41,140 nt of DNA from assembly GCA_017856815.1 (NCBI GenBank), contig JAFMEI010000002.1, positions 1 to 41,140 on the forward strand. Direction: 5' to 3'. The notes below the pieces were generated by a model. That model did no database searches, was not told the DNA's origin, and worked only from the letters and a program-made list of their open reading frames with translations. Position numbers and translations under genes: made by a program. Below are positions 27,602 to 37,622 of this stretch, piece after piece (the first letter of the stretch is position 1; the number at the start of each line of letters is the position of its first letter). The stretch is from Ilumatobacteraceae bacterium. Its GTDB lineage: Bacteria > Actinomycetota > Acidimicrobiia > Acidimicrobiales > Ilumatobacteraceae.

Positions 27602-28832
27602 CCGTTGCGCCATCAGTGCGGAAAGCTGGGTCGTGCTTACGCAATTCAGCGCGTGCGATCGTCATTTTGTGAACTTCATCCGGGCCATCGGCAAGACGCA
27701 AGCTACGAATATGTGCGTACATTGAGGCCAGTGGGAAGTCCTGTGAAACTCCGCCGCCGCCGTGTACTTGGATTGCACGATCAATCACTTTGAGAGCAAC
27801 TTCTGGCGCTGCCACCTTGATTGCAGCAATTTCTGTGCGTGCACCCTTGTTGCCAACGGTGTCCATCAACCATGCAGTCTTAAGAGTGAGAAGACGAATC
27901 ATCTCAAGTTCAATTCGCGACTCAGCGATCCAGTCCTGGACATTGGACCGTTCGGCCACACGGCGACCAAAAGTCTCGCGCGAGATCGCTCGTTTGCACA
28001 TGAGTTCAAGTGCGCGCTCAGCAGCACCAATTGTGCGCATGCAGTGGTGGATGCGTCCTGGTCCCAAACGTGCCTGACTGATCATGAAGCCATCACCTTC
28101 GTTGGCAATCATGTTCGACACAGGTACGCGGACGTTGTCAAAGATTGTTTCGGAGTGACCCTCTTGGTCGACATACCCAAACACAGTGAGATTGCGCTTG
28201 AAGGTCAAGCCCGGTGTGCCTACAGGAACAAGGATTTGGCTTTGCTGCTTGTGTCGTGACGGATTGTCGGGGTCAGATTTGCCCATCACGATCAGGATCT
28301 TTGTGTTTGGGTGGAATGCTCCAGATGTCCACCACTTGCGACCATTCAAAACATAATGATCACCATCGCGATCGATTCGAAGCGAAATGTTCGTGGCGTC
28401 GCTTGAAGCAACATCAGGCTCGGTCATGGCAAATGCGGAGCGGATCTCTCCTTCAAGCAATGGGCGCAACCACATGTCTTGCTGTTCCGGTGTGCCGAAC
28501 ATCGTGAGAACTTCCATGTTCCCCGTATCTGGCGCACTGCAGTTGCACGCTTCGGATGCGATTCCAGAACGACCCATGATCTCAGCCAGGGGTGCATATT
28601 CAAGATTGGTGAGGCCAGGGCCCCATTCCTTGTGCGGCTGGAAAAGGTTCCAAAGACCGCGCTTCTTTGCCTCGGCTTTCAATTCCTCCATGATCGGCGG
28701 ATGGAAATGTGGGTTGCCGCTTGCTTCAATCTGCGCGTCGTAAACATCTTCGTTTGGATAGATCTTCTCGTCCATGAACTCGAGAAGGCGCTCGCGGTAT
28801 TCCTGGCAACGGGCTGAAGGTGCAAAGTCCAT
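27573..28832 (-). CDS. Acyl-CoA dehydrogenase (ACAD10/11-like)
   Basis: [78 protein letters not shown]. Confidence 0.93.
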   Translation of the reverse strand: MDFAPSARCQEYRERLLEFMDEKIYPNEDVYDAQIEASGNPHFHPPIMEELKAEAKKRGLWNLFQPHKEWGPGLTNLEYAPLAEIMGRSGIASEACNCSAPDTGNMEVLTMFGTPEQQDMWLRPLLEGEIRSAFAMTEPDVASSDATNISLRIDRDGDHYVLNGRKWWTSGAFHPNTKILIVMGKSDPDNPSRHKQQSQILVPVGTPGLTFKRNLTVFGYVDQEGHSETIFDNVRVPVSNMIANEGDGFMISQARLGPGRIHHCMRTIGAAERALELMCKRAISRETFGRRVAERSNVQDWIAESRIELEMIRLLTLKTAWLMDTVGNKGARTEIAAIKVAAPEVALKVIDRAIQVHGGGGVSQDFPLASMYAHIRSLRLADGPDEVHKMTIARAELRKHDPAFRTDGATAIAPGGGLG

Positions 28833-28876
28833 GTCCCTGACCGTAGTCCCACCGTGGGCAAACGGCGAAGACTTGG

Positions 28877-29824
28877 CTAATTCGGCTTGCGTCGACGGCG
28901 AAAACCGCGTCGATCCTCGGCCTTTTCCCGCTCTCGCTGTTCTTCGGCTAACGCTTCCTGTTCGGCCTGTAAGCGTTTCATCGCAGATACACGTGCGCTA
29001 CTCATCACACCTGATGCGACAGCGTCTCTAACCGCGCAGTCTGGCTCATCTTCATGCACACAGTCTCCAAAACGGCACTGTTCAGCGAGAGCAAACACAT
29101 CGGCAAAAGCTTTGCGAATCCCAGATCCATCGGTCCACAAACTCACTGCGCGCACACCTGGTGTGTCTATGAACCAACCGCCATTGGGCAGCGAAACGAG
29201 TTCGGCTGCAACTGTTGTGTGTCGACCGCGCTGATCACTTTCACGAACATCGGCTGTGCGTTGCACTTCGCGCCCGACCATGCGATTTACCAGAGTGGAT
29301 TTACCCACTCCACTTGCTCCAAGAACTGCAATCGTCTTTCCACCTTCTGCGTACTTCATGAGTCCATCGACACCTTCACCGGTCACAGCACTCGTTAGAT
29401 GTAGTGGAACATCAAGATCTGCTGCGAGCAACTGTCGCGAGTTAGTTGGTGGTGGCCCGTCGGCGAGGTCGCACTTTGTCAGCACGATGACTGGCGTGGC
29501 ACCACTGTCGAATGCAAGTACAAGTTCACGTTCCACTCGGCGCGGATTGATTTCCGAATTGACAGCATGCAGTAGCAACACATGATCGATGTTCGCCGCC
29601 AATGTGTGACTTTCGGCTCGCGCGCCTTCAAATGATGCACGCCTAGTGAGGGCCGATTTGCGCTCAAGAACAGTGTCTACTCGCTCCCCGTCTGGCGAGA
29701 TCTGCACCCAATCACCAACGGCTACTTCTGCCCCTATGTTGCGAACGCGCGTAGTGGACCCATCAGGTGCGAGCAAAGTGCTCCACCCACGATCTAATCG
29801 GCACACTCGCCAAGGTCCATTCAC
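28877..29824 (-). CDS. rsgA: Circularly permuted ribosome small-subunit GTPase RsgA
   Basis: G4 LTKCDLADG precedes G1 [16 protein letters not shown] and G3 DTPGVR; C-terminal [14 protein letters not shown] zinc motif. Start moved from 30040 to GTG 29824 because the long ORF runs antisense into the MMPL gene. Confidence 0.88.
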   Translation of the reverse strand: MNGPWRVCRLDRGWSTLLAPDGSTTRVRNIGAEVAVGDWVQISPDGERVDTVLERKSALTRRASFEGARAESHTLAANIDHVLLLHAVNSEINPRRVERELVLAFDSGATPVIVLTKCDLADGPPPTNSRQLLAADLDVPLHLTSAVTGEGVDGLMKYAEGGKTIAVLGASGVGKSTLVNRMVGREVQRTADVRESDQRGRHTTVAAELVSLPNGGWFIDTPGVRAVSLWTDGSGIRKAFADVFALAEQCRFGDCVHEDEPDCAVRDAVASGVMSSARVSAMKRLQAEQEALAEEQREREKAEDRRGFRRRRKPN

Positions 29825-29840
29825 CCTTGGAACGGTAGCC

Positions 29841-29869
29841 TTGAACTCTGCCAGACCCCCGAAATTGAT
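29841..29869 (+). promoter_or_regulatory. Putative promoter of the MMPL gene (TTGAAC-N17-ATTGAT)
   Basis: -35 29841-29846, spacer 17, -10-like 29864-29869, GTG start at 29879. Confidence 0.4.
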
Positions 29870-29878
29870 TGGTTTTTC

Positions 29879-32170
29879 GTGTTCGCTTCGCTCGCCAGAT
29901 TCTGTGTCCGCCGCCGCCGGTTGGTGGTCTTTGGTATCTGGATTCCCTTGCTCTTGTTGTTTGGCATGGCGTCGCGGTCTATCGGCGGTGATTTCAACCT
30001 GAGCTTCGTGCTTCCAAACTCGGAAGCCAAAGAGGCCCAAGAGTTACTGGAGGAAATCAATCCCAACCAGGCTGGATTCATTGGTCAAGTCGTATTCAAA
30101 AGCAGCGATGGCTTTGAGGAGCTTGAAGTGCGCCAGGCAATTGAGAGTGCCACCAATGCAATCGCCGGTCTCGACGGTGTTGATACGACGGGACCATTTG
30201 AACTTCCCGGCTACATCAGTGAGTCAGGAACTATTGCGTTTGCACAGATCGCCGTGAGTGACCGCAGCTATAACGAGGTCAAAGATCTCGCTCTTGACAT
30301 TCGTGCCGTTGGTGATGCCGTCGCTGACTCAAGTCTGCAGGTGGAGTACGGCGGTGAAATGTTCATGGTGTTTGAGATCCCCGAAAGCGAAGCAATCGGT
30401 CTCATGGCAGCTGTGATCATCCTTGTGCTTGCGTTTGGATCAGTGCTTGCAATGGGACTTCCCATCGGCACTGCCCTTATCGGTCTCGGTATTGGGATCT
30501 CGGTTGCAACAATCGTGAGCAATGTGGTGGCGATGCCGGATTTCACCACGTCGATGATGGCGATGATCGGGCTTGGTGTCGGCATTGACTATGCGTTGTT
30601 CATCGTCACAAGACACCGCGAAGGTATGCACGACGGGCTCAGTGTTGAAGAATCAATTGTGGAAGCAATTGATACCAGTGGCCGTGCGGTTTTGTTTGCT
30701 GGTGTGACCGTGATCATTTCATTGTTGGGGCTTTACATCGTTGGTCTCCAATTCATAAGCGGGCTCGCAACTGGTGCAGCGATCGGTGTATTCGTGATGT
30801 TGATTGCATCACTGACTCTTTTGCCTGCATTGCTTGCAATGGTGGGCAAGAGGATTGAGACAACCACACGTGCTGCACTCATTTCACTTTCGGCTTTAAT
30901 CCTCGGTGGATTTCTGGCGATCATCGTGAAAGAAGTTCTGCCACTTCTACTCGGGTTGATTATTGCGGTCGCGACCCAAGGATTGAGTCTCATGGTGCAC
31001 TCACTTCGGCGGCCGTTGGAGATGCGCAAGCGCAAACCTCACCACGAGACGATTTGGTTTCGTTGGAGTCGCTATGTGCAGCACCGCCCTTGGCGGGCAC
31101 TCACCGGCGCCGTGATCGTGCTCGTTACGTTCTCGATCCCGCTGTTCAACATTCGACTCGGCTTCAGTGACACTGGCAATGCCCCCGAAGAGCTCACAGT
31201 GCGTCGCGCATATGACCTTTTGGCTGAAGGATTCGGCCCGGGCATGAACGGACCACTGCTCATCACCGCAAAAGGCTTTGATGCTGCAACTCCTGAGGGA
31301 ATCGCACCGTTAGTGCAAACCGTTGCTGAAGTTCCAGGTATCCAGTTTGCATATCCGATGCAGCTTCCGCCGGGTGGGAACGTCGGTGTGGTTCTCGCTT
31401 ATCCAGAGACTTCGCCACAAGACGAAGCCACGTCTGATTTGGTGCACAATTTGCGTGACAACGTGCTTCCTGCAAGCGGATATGACGCACTCGTAGGTGG
31501 ACGCGTTGCTTCAAGCATTGACTTTTCGGATTACATCGGAAACCGTCTGCCGATGATCATCGGTGCTGTTTTGATCTTGTCGTTCTTGCTATTGATGGTG
31601 GTTTTCCGCAGCATTCTCGTACCACTTAAAGCAGTGGTCATGAACCTGCTCTCCATTGGTGCTGCATATGGAGTGATCGTTGCGATCTTCCAGTGGGGTT
31701 GGGGCAAAGACCTCATTGGAGTTGGTCGAGCCGGCCCAATTGATGCTTGGGTGCCGATGCTTTTATTTGCAATCGTCTTTGGTTTGTCGATGGACTACGA
31801 AGTGTTCTTGTTGTCTCGAATCAAAGAGGAATATGACCACACGGGCAACAATGCAGAGGCGGTTGCCAACGGTCTCGCTGCCACCGCACGTGTGATCACA
31901 GCAGCGGCTTTGATCATGGTTTCGGTTTTTGCGGCATTCATTCTTGGTGATGATCGACAGATGAAACTCTTTGGATTAGGAATGGCGGTTGCTGTTTTCA
32001 TCGATGCAACCATCGTGCGAATGGTGCTTGTTCCCGCCACGATGGAGCTACTTGGAAATCGCAATTGGTGGATCCCGAAATGGCTCAACAAGGTATTGCC
32101 GCGAATTGATGTTGAGGGGCACAGTCACACATGGGATGACGACACGTCCCTTGTGGATAACTCAAAGTAG
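29879..32170 (+). CDS. MMPL/RND-family transporter
   Basis: 763 aa; two RND halves (MMAMIGLGVGIDYALFIVTRHREG; MLLFAIVFGLSMDYEVFLLSRIKEEY); GTG start. Confidence 0.92.
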   Translation: MFASLARFCVRRRRLVVFGIWIPLLLLFGMASRSIGGDFNLSFVLPNSEAKEAQELLEEINPNQAGFIGQVVFKSSDGFEELEVRQAIESATNAIAGLDGVDTTGPFELPGYISESGTIAFAQIAVSDRSYNEVKDLALDIRAVGDAVADSSLQVEYGGEMFMVFEIPESEAIGLMAAVIILVLAFGSVLAMGLPIGTALIGLGIGISVATIVSNVVAMPDFTTSMMAMIGLGVGIDYALFIVTRHREGMHDGLSVEESIVEAIDTSGRAVLFAGVTVIISLLGLYIVGLQFISGLATGAAIGVFVMLIASLTLLPALLAMVGKRIETTTRAALISLSALILGGFLAIIVKEVLPLLLGLIIAVATQGLSLMVHSLRRPLEMRKRKPHHETIWFRWSRYVQHRPWRALTGAVIVLVTFSIPLFNIRLGFSDTGNAPEELTVRRAYDLLAEGFGPGMNGPLLITAKGFDAATPEGIAPLVQTVAEVPGIQFAYPMQLPPGGNVGVVLAYPETSPQDEATSDLVHNLRDNVLPASGYDALVGGRVASSIDFSDYIGNRLPMIIGAVLILSFLLLMVVFRSILVPLKAVVMNLLSIGAAYGVIVAIFQWGWGKDLIGVGRAGPIDAWVPMLLFAIVFGLSMDYEVFLLSRIKEEYDHTGNNAEAVANGLAATARVITAAALIMVSVFAAFILGDDRQMKLFGLGMAVAVFIDATIVRMVLVPATMELLGNRNWWIPKWLNKVLPRIDVEGHSHTWDDDTSLVDNSK

Positions 32171-32214
32171 CGCTAACTGAACTCTTTATGGCATAAGGCT
32201 TTTGTCGGATTGGC

Positions 32215-32243
32215 TTGACGAGGGCACTGTGTTCTCGTACCTA
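32215..32243 (+). promoter_or_regulatory. Putative topA promoter (TTGACG-N17-TACCTA)
   Basis: -35 32215-32220, -10-like 32238-32243, ATG 32255; predicted very short leader containing GGAAAAGG. Confidence 0.45.
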
Positions 32244-32254
32244 ATGGAAAAGGT

Positions 32255-34945
32255 ATGACTACAAGCACTGAAACCGCCGAGAAAACTTCCAACCCGAAAT
32301 CTTCCTTCCTTGTGATCGTCGAATCACCTGCGAAAGCGAAGACGATCGGCAAGTACCTCGGCCCCGAATACATCGTTGAAGCCAGCGTTGGTCACGTGGC
32401 CGATTTGCCGAGCAAGGGGCTTGCAGTTGATGTCGAGAATGGATTCAAGCCGACCTATGAACTCACCGATCGGGGCCGCGATGTTGTGAAGCGCCTCCGT
32501 GGCCTCATGAAGAACTGCGACACCGTCTATCTCGCAACGGACGAAGATCGCGAGGGTGAAGCGATTGCTTGGCACCTGCTTGAGCACCTGAAGCCGAAGA
32601 TCAGTGTCCGGCGCATGGTGTTCCACGAGATCACCAAGACCGCAATCGCCGAGGCGCTCGCCAACCCCCGCGGGATTGACTACGGACTCGTCGATGCTGC
32701 CGACACCCGGCGCATCCTTGACCGTTTATATGGTTACGAAGTCTCGCCAGTCCTGTGGCGCCGTGTAAACCGTGGCCTGTCGGCCGGCCGTGTGCAGAGC
32801 CCAGCGACACGCTTGGTGGTGGAAAGAGAACGGGAGCGAATGGCGCACGTATCTATGGGCTACTGGGACATCGCGGCCAACGCTGAAACTCAGCCACCGT
32901 TCAAGGCCACGCTGGTAGCGCTTGATGGAGTGCGCGTGGCAACGGGTAAAGATTTCGCCGCGAATGGCTCTATTAAAGAAGGTGTAGCTCTACTTACCGA
33001 GGATCGGGCGAAGTCGCTGGCTGCTGCCCTATCCAACACCACCTTCAAGGTGCGTTCGGTTGAATCAAAGCCCTACCGGTCGACACCAAAGCCACCATTT
33101 ATGACGAGCACCCTGCAGCAAGAAGGTGGGCGCAAGCTTGGGATGTCATCTGCGCAGGTGATGCGGTTGGCCCAGGGTCTCTACGAGCGTGGCTACATCA
33201 CTTACATGCGAACCGACGCGGTCACTCTCGCTGCTGAAGCGATCACCGCTGTTCGCGCTGAGATTGATCGTGCATATGGTGGATCCTTCGCCTCGCCACA
33301 AGTGCGCACATACGCATCAAAGGTGAAGAACGCACAAGAAGCTCACGAAGCGATTCGTCCTTCGTTGCCACTGCGCTCCCCTGAGTCTCTTTCACTCGAA
33401 TTGAACGCAACCGAGATGAAGCTCTATCGCCTGATCTGGCAACGCACTCTCGCATCGCAGATGGCTGATGCCAATGGCACCACCGTGAGCGTTCGTCTTG
33501 GTGCAATCGCCGAGTCGACCGATTGTGAATTCGCTGCCAGTGGAACAACAATTACTTTCCCCGGCTATCGCCAGGTCTATGAAGAATCGGTCGACGAAGA
33601 GTCAACTGATTCACAAGAACAAGAAGCGCTCCTTCCAAATCTGACTGTTGACGATCAAGTTGCCGTAGGTGATTGTCTGGCTGAAGGCCATACAACCCAG
33701 CCACCTGCGCGTTACACCGAAGCATCGTTGGTGAAGAAGTTGGAAGAACTCGGAATTGGTCGCCCGTCCACCTGGGCAAACGTGATGCAAACCATCATCG
33801 AGCGTGGTTATGTGTGGAAGAAAGGTCAGTCGTTAGTTCCAACATGGCCCGCGTTTGCCGTTGTTGGGCTGATGGAAAAGCACTTCACCGCATTGGTCGA
33901 CTACGCATTTACTGCCGACGTTGAAGAAGATTTGGATGAGATTGCAGCTGGCACACAAAAGAAAGAAGATTGGCTGCACTCGTTCTACTTCGGTGAAGAG
34001 GGATCTACCCTGCTTGGCCTCAAACCATTGGTTGAACTCAACCTCGACAAGATTGATGCTGCAGCGATCAACACTTTCCCTCTTGGTGATGATCCGGTTT
34101 CTGGTGAAGAAGTTGTTGTTAAGCCCGGCAAGTACGGACCGTATGTAAAGCGTGGCGAAGACACCGCTGGCGTGCCACAACTTGTCACGCCCGATGAACT
34201 CACACTTGAGAAGGCACTTGAATTGCTGGCTCTTCCTAAGGGCGATGAGCCAATCGGCATTCACGACGGTTTCGCTGTTTATGCAAAGTCAGGCCGCTTT
34301 GGCCCATATGTGCAATGGGGCGACAACGACAATCTTCCCCCTGGACTCGAGAAACCCAAGATGGTCAGCTTGTTCAAGACAATGAACATCGAGCGCATCT
34401 CACTAGAGGATGCGATCAGGTTGTTGTCCTTGCCACGCAACCTTGGAAAGCATCCCGAGACCGAGGAGCCAATTACCGCACAGAACGGAAAATTCGGACC
34501 ATATATACAGTGCGGAAAAGAAGCGCGTTCACTGCCAAATGAGGACGCGATTTTTGAGATCTCCCTCACCGAGGCGCTGGAGTTACTGTCACAGCCCCGA
34601 GTGTTCCGTGGAAGAGGAGCACCCAAGCCCCCTTTAGCCGAGTTCGGCACCGACCCAATCAGTGGAAAACCAGTCGTTGCCAAAGAGGGAAAGTTCGGCG
34701 TGTACGTTACCGACGGCACCACAAACGCAAGCCTCACAAAAGGCGACCGTATTGAAGAGATGGCCAATGAGCGCGCGTATGAGCTCTTGGACATTCGGCG
34801 TCAGCGTGATGCGGAAAACGGTGGCAAGCCAGTGAAAAAGGCGGCCGCAAAGAAGGCCGCACCGAAGAAGACTGCAGCAAAAAAGAAGGCGGCCCCCAAG
34901 AAGAAGGCGGCGGCAAAAGACGCCGAGCCACCGGAAACGCCCTAG
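32255..34945 (+). CDS. topA: DNA topoisomerase I (type IA)
   Basis: LVIVESPAKAKTIGKYLG, YLATDEDREGEAIAWHL, RGYITYMRTDAV active site, ALGIGRPSTW-like EELGIGRPSTWANV; Lys/Ala-rich C-tail. Confidence 0.97.
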   Translation: MTTSTETAEKTSNPKSSFLVIVESPAKAKTIGKYLGPEYIVEASVGHVADLPSKGLAVDVENGFKPTYELTDRGRDVVKRLRGLMKNCDTVYLATDEDREGEAIAWHLLEHLKPKISVRRMVFHEITKTAIAEALANPRGIDYGLVDAADTRRILDRLYGYEVSPVLWRRVNRGLSAGRVQSPATRLVVERERERMAHVSMGYWDIAANAETQPPFKATLVALDGVRVATGKDFAANGSIKEGVALLTEDRAKSLAAALSNTTFKVRSVESKPYRSTPKPPFMTSTLQQEGGRKLGMSSAQVMRLAQGLYERGYITYMRTDAVTLAAEAITAVRAEIDRAYGGSFASPQVRTYASKVKNAQEAHEAIRPSLPLRSPESLSLELNATEMKLYRLIWQRTLASQMADANGTTVSVRLGAIAESTDCEFAASGTTITFPGYRQVYEESVDEESTDSQEQEALLPNLTVDDQVAVGDCLAEGHTTQPPARYTEASLVKKLEELGIGRPSTWANVMQTIIERGYVWKKGQSLVPTWPAFAVVGLMEKHFTALVDYAFTADVEEDLDEIAAGTQKKEDWLHSFYFGEEGSTLLGLKPLVELNLDKIDAAAINTFPLGDDPVSGEEVVVKPGKYGPYVKRGEDTAGVPQLVTPDELTLEKALELLALPKGDEPIGIHDGFAVYAKSGRFGPYVQWGDNDNLPPGLEKPKMVSLFKTMNIERISLEDAIRLLSLPRNLGKHPETEEPITAQNGKFGPYIQCGKEARSLPNEDAIFEISLTEALELLSQPRVFRGRGAPKPPLAEFGTDPISGKPVVAKEGKFGVYVTDGTTNASLTKGDRIEEMANERAYELLDIRRQRDAENGGKPVKKAAAKKAAPKKTAAKKKAAPKKKAAAKDAEPPETP

Positions 34946-34955
34946 CCTTCACTTC

Positions 34956-35570
34956 GTGGGTAAGGGCTTCTATATCGCACTTGAGGGCGGCGAAGGCACC
35001 GGCAAGTCAACTCAAGTTTCAAGGTTGGCGAATGCGCTCAATGCAATTGCAGTGCGCGAGCCAGGTGGCACACCAACAGGTCTGGTGCTACGTGGCGTGA
35101 TGGCCGATCCAAAGAACACGAGTCTTACCCCACTAACCGAGGCGTTGTTGATGGCGGCCGATCGTCATCAACTAATGAACGAAGTTGTTGCACCCACTCT
35201 TAATTCGGGACGTCATGTTGTGTCTGACCGAAGCGTCTACTCGAGCCTCGCCTATCAGGGATACGGACGCGGTCTTGATCTTGAGCGCTTGCGATCAATT
35301 AACGATTGGGCTCTCGGTGGACGCTGGCCAGACATCGTGATTTTGATGAACGTTGATTCAGAAGAGACTCAAGAACGAATCGGGCACCGCACATTGGATC
35401 GCTTCGAACGCTCAGGGGCGGAATTCTTTACGCGAGTAGATGAGGGTTTCAAATCTCTTGCCGCCGCTGAGCCAGACCGCTGGTCAGTGATAGACGGATC
35501 TGGTACACCAGACGAAGTGCACTTACTGATTATGAATGCAGTGAACGAGCGCATCGGTGCTCAACGATGA
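34956..35570 (+). CDS. tmk: Thymidylate kinase
   Basis: IALEGGEGTGKSTQVSRLANAL, REPGGTPTG, DRSVYSSLAYQGYGRGL. Confidence 0.93.
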   Translation: MGKGFYIALEGGEGTGKSTQVSRLANALNAIAVREPGGTPTGLVLRGVMADPKNTSLTPLTEALLMAADRHQLMNEVVAPTLNSGRHVVSDRSVYSSLAYQGYGRGLDLERLRSINDWALGGRWPDIVILMNVDSEETQERIGHRTLDRFERSGAEFFTRVDEGFKSLAAAEPDRWSVIDGSGTPDEVHLLIMNAVNERIGAQR

Positions 35571-36625
35571 TTGCCACTTCGAGTTCCTTTGCGGGAGTCG
35601 TAGGGCAAGATCATGCTGTTGATCGTTTGCATCAATTGATCGTTGATCCAGTTCACGCTTATCTCTTTATTGGCCCGGCCGGTTGCACGAAGGAAATCGC
35701 CGCCCGCGCATTTGCCGCCATGCTTATCTCCGGGTCGGAAGATCCAACGAATAACGACGTTCGCCTAGTACTTGCGGGATATCACCCTGACGTGATTGAA
35801 ATTCGTCGCGAAGGAGCGAGCCTCTCGCGCGAACAAGCCGACGAAATAATTCGCAACGCGTCACTGTCCCCCATTCAGGCATCATCCAAAGTGATCATTG
35901 TCGAAGATTTACACCTCGCAAGGCCAGACACGGTGGCGCGGCTCCTAAAGACAATTGAAGAGCCGCCAGCGGGCACGTATTTTGTTTTGCTTGCTGACCT
36001 CATGGATCCGGTGTTGGTAACAATTGCTTCACGATGTGTACGCGTTGAATTCAATCCGCTCGAGATCGACGAACTCACAAGTGTTCTAGTGGCTTCAGGA
36101 ATTGATCACGATACGGCAGCGTTTGCGGCAGCTTCATCTGCTGGCGATCTTCGCCGCGCAAAATTGCTCGCGTCAGATCCTGGCTTGCGCCATCGTCGTG
36201 AAGCTTTTGCTCGCGTCCCTAACGAAGTCAATGGAACTGGTGCTGCGGTAGCACGCCTCGTCACGCATTTGTTGTCGCTGATTGCCGAAGCAGCAAAGCC
36301 AATGGAACAGCGACACGTAGATGAAATCGCGGAATTGGAACGCCAGCAAACGGAGTTCGGGGTTCGTGGCGGCAAGAAAGCCCTACAAGATGAACAAAAG
36401 CGTGAATTGCGCCGTCATCGCGCCGATGAACTCAAGGCTGGTCTTGCTGCAATTGCGAGCACGTATCGCGATGCGATCGTTGCTACACCTAACTCACCCT
36501 CAAACAATGCCTACATCACTGCAATACATGCGATTCACAAAGCAATTGGTGTCATCGATCTCAATGTGAACGAGACCTTGTTGCTGCAAGCACTGTTTCT
36601 CAAACTTCCCCAACTCAACGCCTGA
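35567..36625 (+). CDS. holB: DNA polymerase III delta' subunit-like clamp-loader protein
   Basis: VVGQDHAVDRLHQLI, HAYLFIGPAGCTKEIAARAFA (degenerate P-loop), LLKTIEEPPAGTYFVLLADLMDPVLVTIASRCVRVEF (SRC motif); ATGA overlap with tmk. Confidence 0.88.
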   Translation: MIATSSSFAGVVGQDHAVDRLHQLIVDPVHAYLFIGPAGCTKEIAARAFAAMLISGSEDPTNNDVRLVLAGYHPDVIEIRREGASLSREQADEIIRNASLSPIQASSKVIIVEDLHLARPDTVARLLKTIEEPPAGTYFVLLADLMDPVLVTIASRCVRVEFNPLEIDELTSVLVASGIDHDTAAFAAASSAGDLRRAKLLASDPGLRHRREAFARVPNEVNGTGAAVARLVTHLLSLIAEAAKPMEQRHVDEIAELERQQTEFGVRGGKKALQDEQKRELRRHRADELKAGLAAIASTYRDAIVATPNSPSNNAYITAIHAIHKAIGVIDLNVNETLLLQALFLKLPQLNA

Positions 36626-36646
36626 CCGCACGTATCGATCGTTTGC

Positions 36647-36666
36647 GGGCGGGCTCTACCCCGCCC
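36647..36666. terminator. GC-rich hairpin between holB and tRNA-Thr (no U-tract)
   Basis: GGGCGGG (36647-36653) / CCCGCCC (36660-36666), 7-bp perfect stem, 6-nt loop CTCTAC. Confidence 0.35.
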
Positions 36667-36682
36667 CTAGAATTGCCTCCGC

Positions 36683-36758
36683 GCCCAGGTAGCTCAGTCG
36701 GTAGAGCAACGCACTCGTAATGCGTAGGTCGCGGGTTCGATTCCCGCCTTGGGCTCCA
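36683..36758 (+). tRNA. tRNA-Thr (anticodon CGT), CCA encoded
   Basis: Cloverleaf by eye: GCCCAGG/CTTGGGC acceptor, GCTC-GAGC D-stem, ACGCA-CTCGTAA-TGCGT anticodon arm, GCGGG-TTCGATT-CCCGC T-arm, discriminator T + CCA. Confidence 0.95.
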
Positions 36759-36820
36759 GTTGGTTCAGGGCGTCCTGGTGATTGGTCCACAGGTGCGTTT
36801 TTCCTCATTAGGGTTAGCAA

Positions 36821-37552
36821 ATGACCCGTAGACGCTCATTAATTGCTCTTTTGACCGTCATTTCCCTGATCACTGGTTGGCAGGCGAATGAAATAGTTTC
36901 CGCGCGCAGTGCAGCCCAGAAGGTTTGTCTCACCGCTTCCGGAACGGTAACCAAGAAAACCTCGTGTGCTTCTGGCGAAACGGAACTAGCTGTCGGCAAA
37001 GTACGCAGTACCCCTATCAAGAAACGTCAAATGAAGAGGGGTTTGACGAGGCTTTCTGCCAGTGAGGTCCTTGGGCGCAACCAAGTTGCAGCACAAGCCG
37101 CTCCGTCTGATGTCCCATTGATTTCAACTGTGGCTTCTTCAATTCGTGCTTACACATACGCTCTCACGTTCACGCCGGACTGGAGTGGGACGATATTTAC
37201 CGAGTGTGCCGAAAATGAAATACCACTTGATGCATATGCGACATACACAATTGGTGGAGAGCGCATTAGCACGGAAGTAAAACCCGGTAAGTGGTGGCAT
37301 ATGTCCAGCATCTTGGTTAATTACGAGCCGTTAGATGGTGAACAAGCAAAGATGCTAGATCTCTACTTTGATGTCAACTATTGGAAAAATCCAAACCACA
37401 CCGCCAGAGTCACCACAATCAGTAATGCATTCGATCGTGGAGAGCCAGTTCCAAACCCCACGTCGGTGAACCTCGTTGCTTTTCCATCGAACTTCACTCT
37501 GTATCTAACTCAGACCTGCGCACCCCTATCCACCCTCGAAGGTGTCGGCTGA
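36821..37552 (+). CDS. Secreted protein of unknown function
   Basis: 243 aa; N-terminal signal-like segment (MTRRRSLIALLTVISLITGWQANEIVSA), then VCLTASGTVTKKTSCASGETEL; TAGGGT 6 nt before the ATG. Confidence 0.7.
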   Translation: MTRRRSLIALLTVISLITGWQANEIVSARSAAQKVCLTASGTVTKKTSCASGETELAVGKVRSTPIKKRQMKRGLTRLSASEVLGRNQVAAQAAPSDVPLISTVASSIRAYTYALTFTPDWSGTIFTECAENEIPLDAYATYTIGGERISTEVKPGKWWHMSSILVNYEPLDGEQAKMLDLYFDVNYWKNPNHTARVTTISNAFDRGEPVPNPTSVNLVAFPSNFTLYLTQTCAPLSTLEGVG

Positions 37553-37622
37553 CCGTTAGTGTCTAATCCACCGATGATCAAAGTGTGGTTTTCGGCAGAA
37601 TTAGTAGGCGTGGGTTTGAGTC

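Noticed and set aside
29825-30040. N-terminal extension of RsgA in the track (start 30040)
   Set aside because: Antisense to the MMPL N-terminus (29879 onward), low-complexity Q/E/H-rich sequence, and the RsgA domain begins after 29824.
34279-34794. 171-aa antisense ORF in the topA 3' region
   Set aside because: Its repeated GPKxP/FxxYGPNFP-like elements mirror the tandem TopA CTD repeats; not independent coding.
34810-34945. Possible tandem DNA repeat at the topA 3' end (AAG/GCN-rich)
   Set aside because: Explained by the Lys/Ala-rich TopA tail common in actinobacteria; not an independent repeat element.
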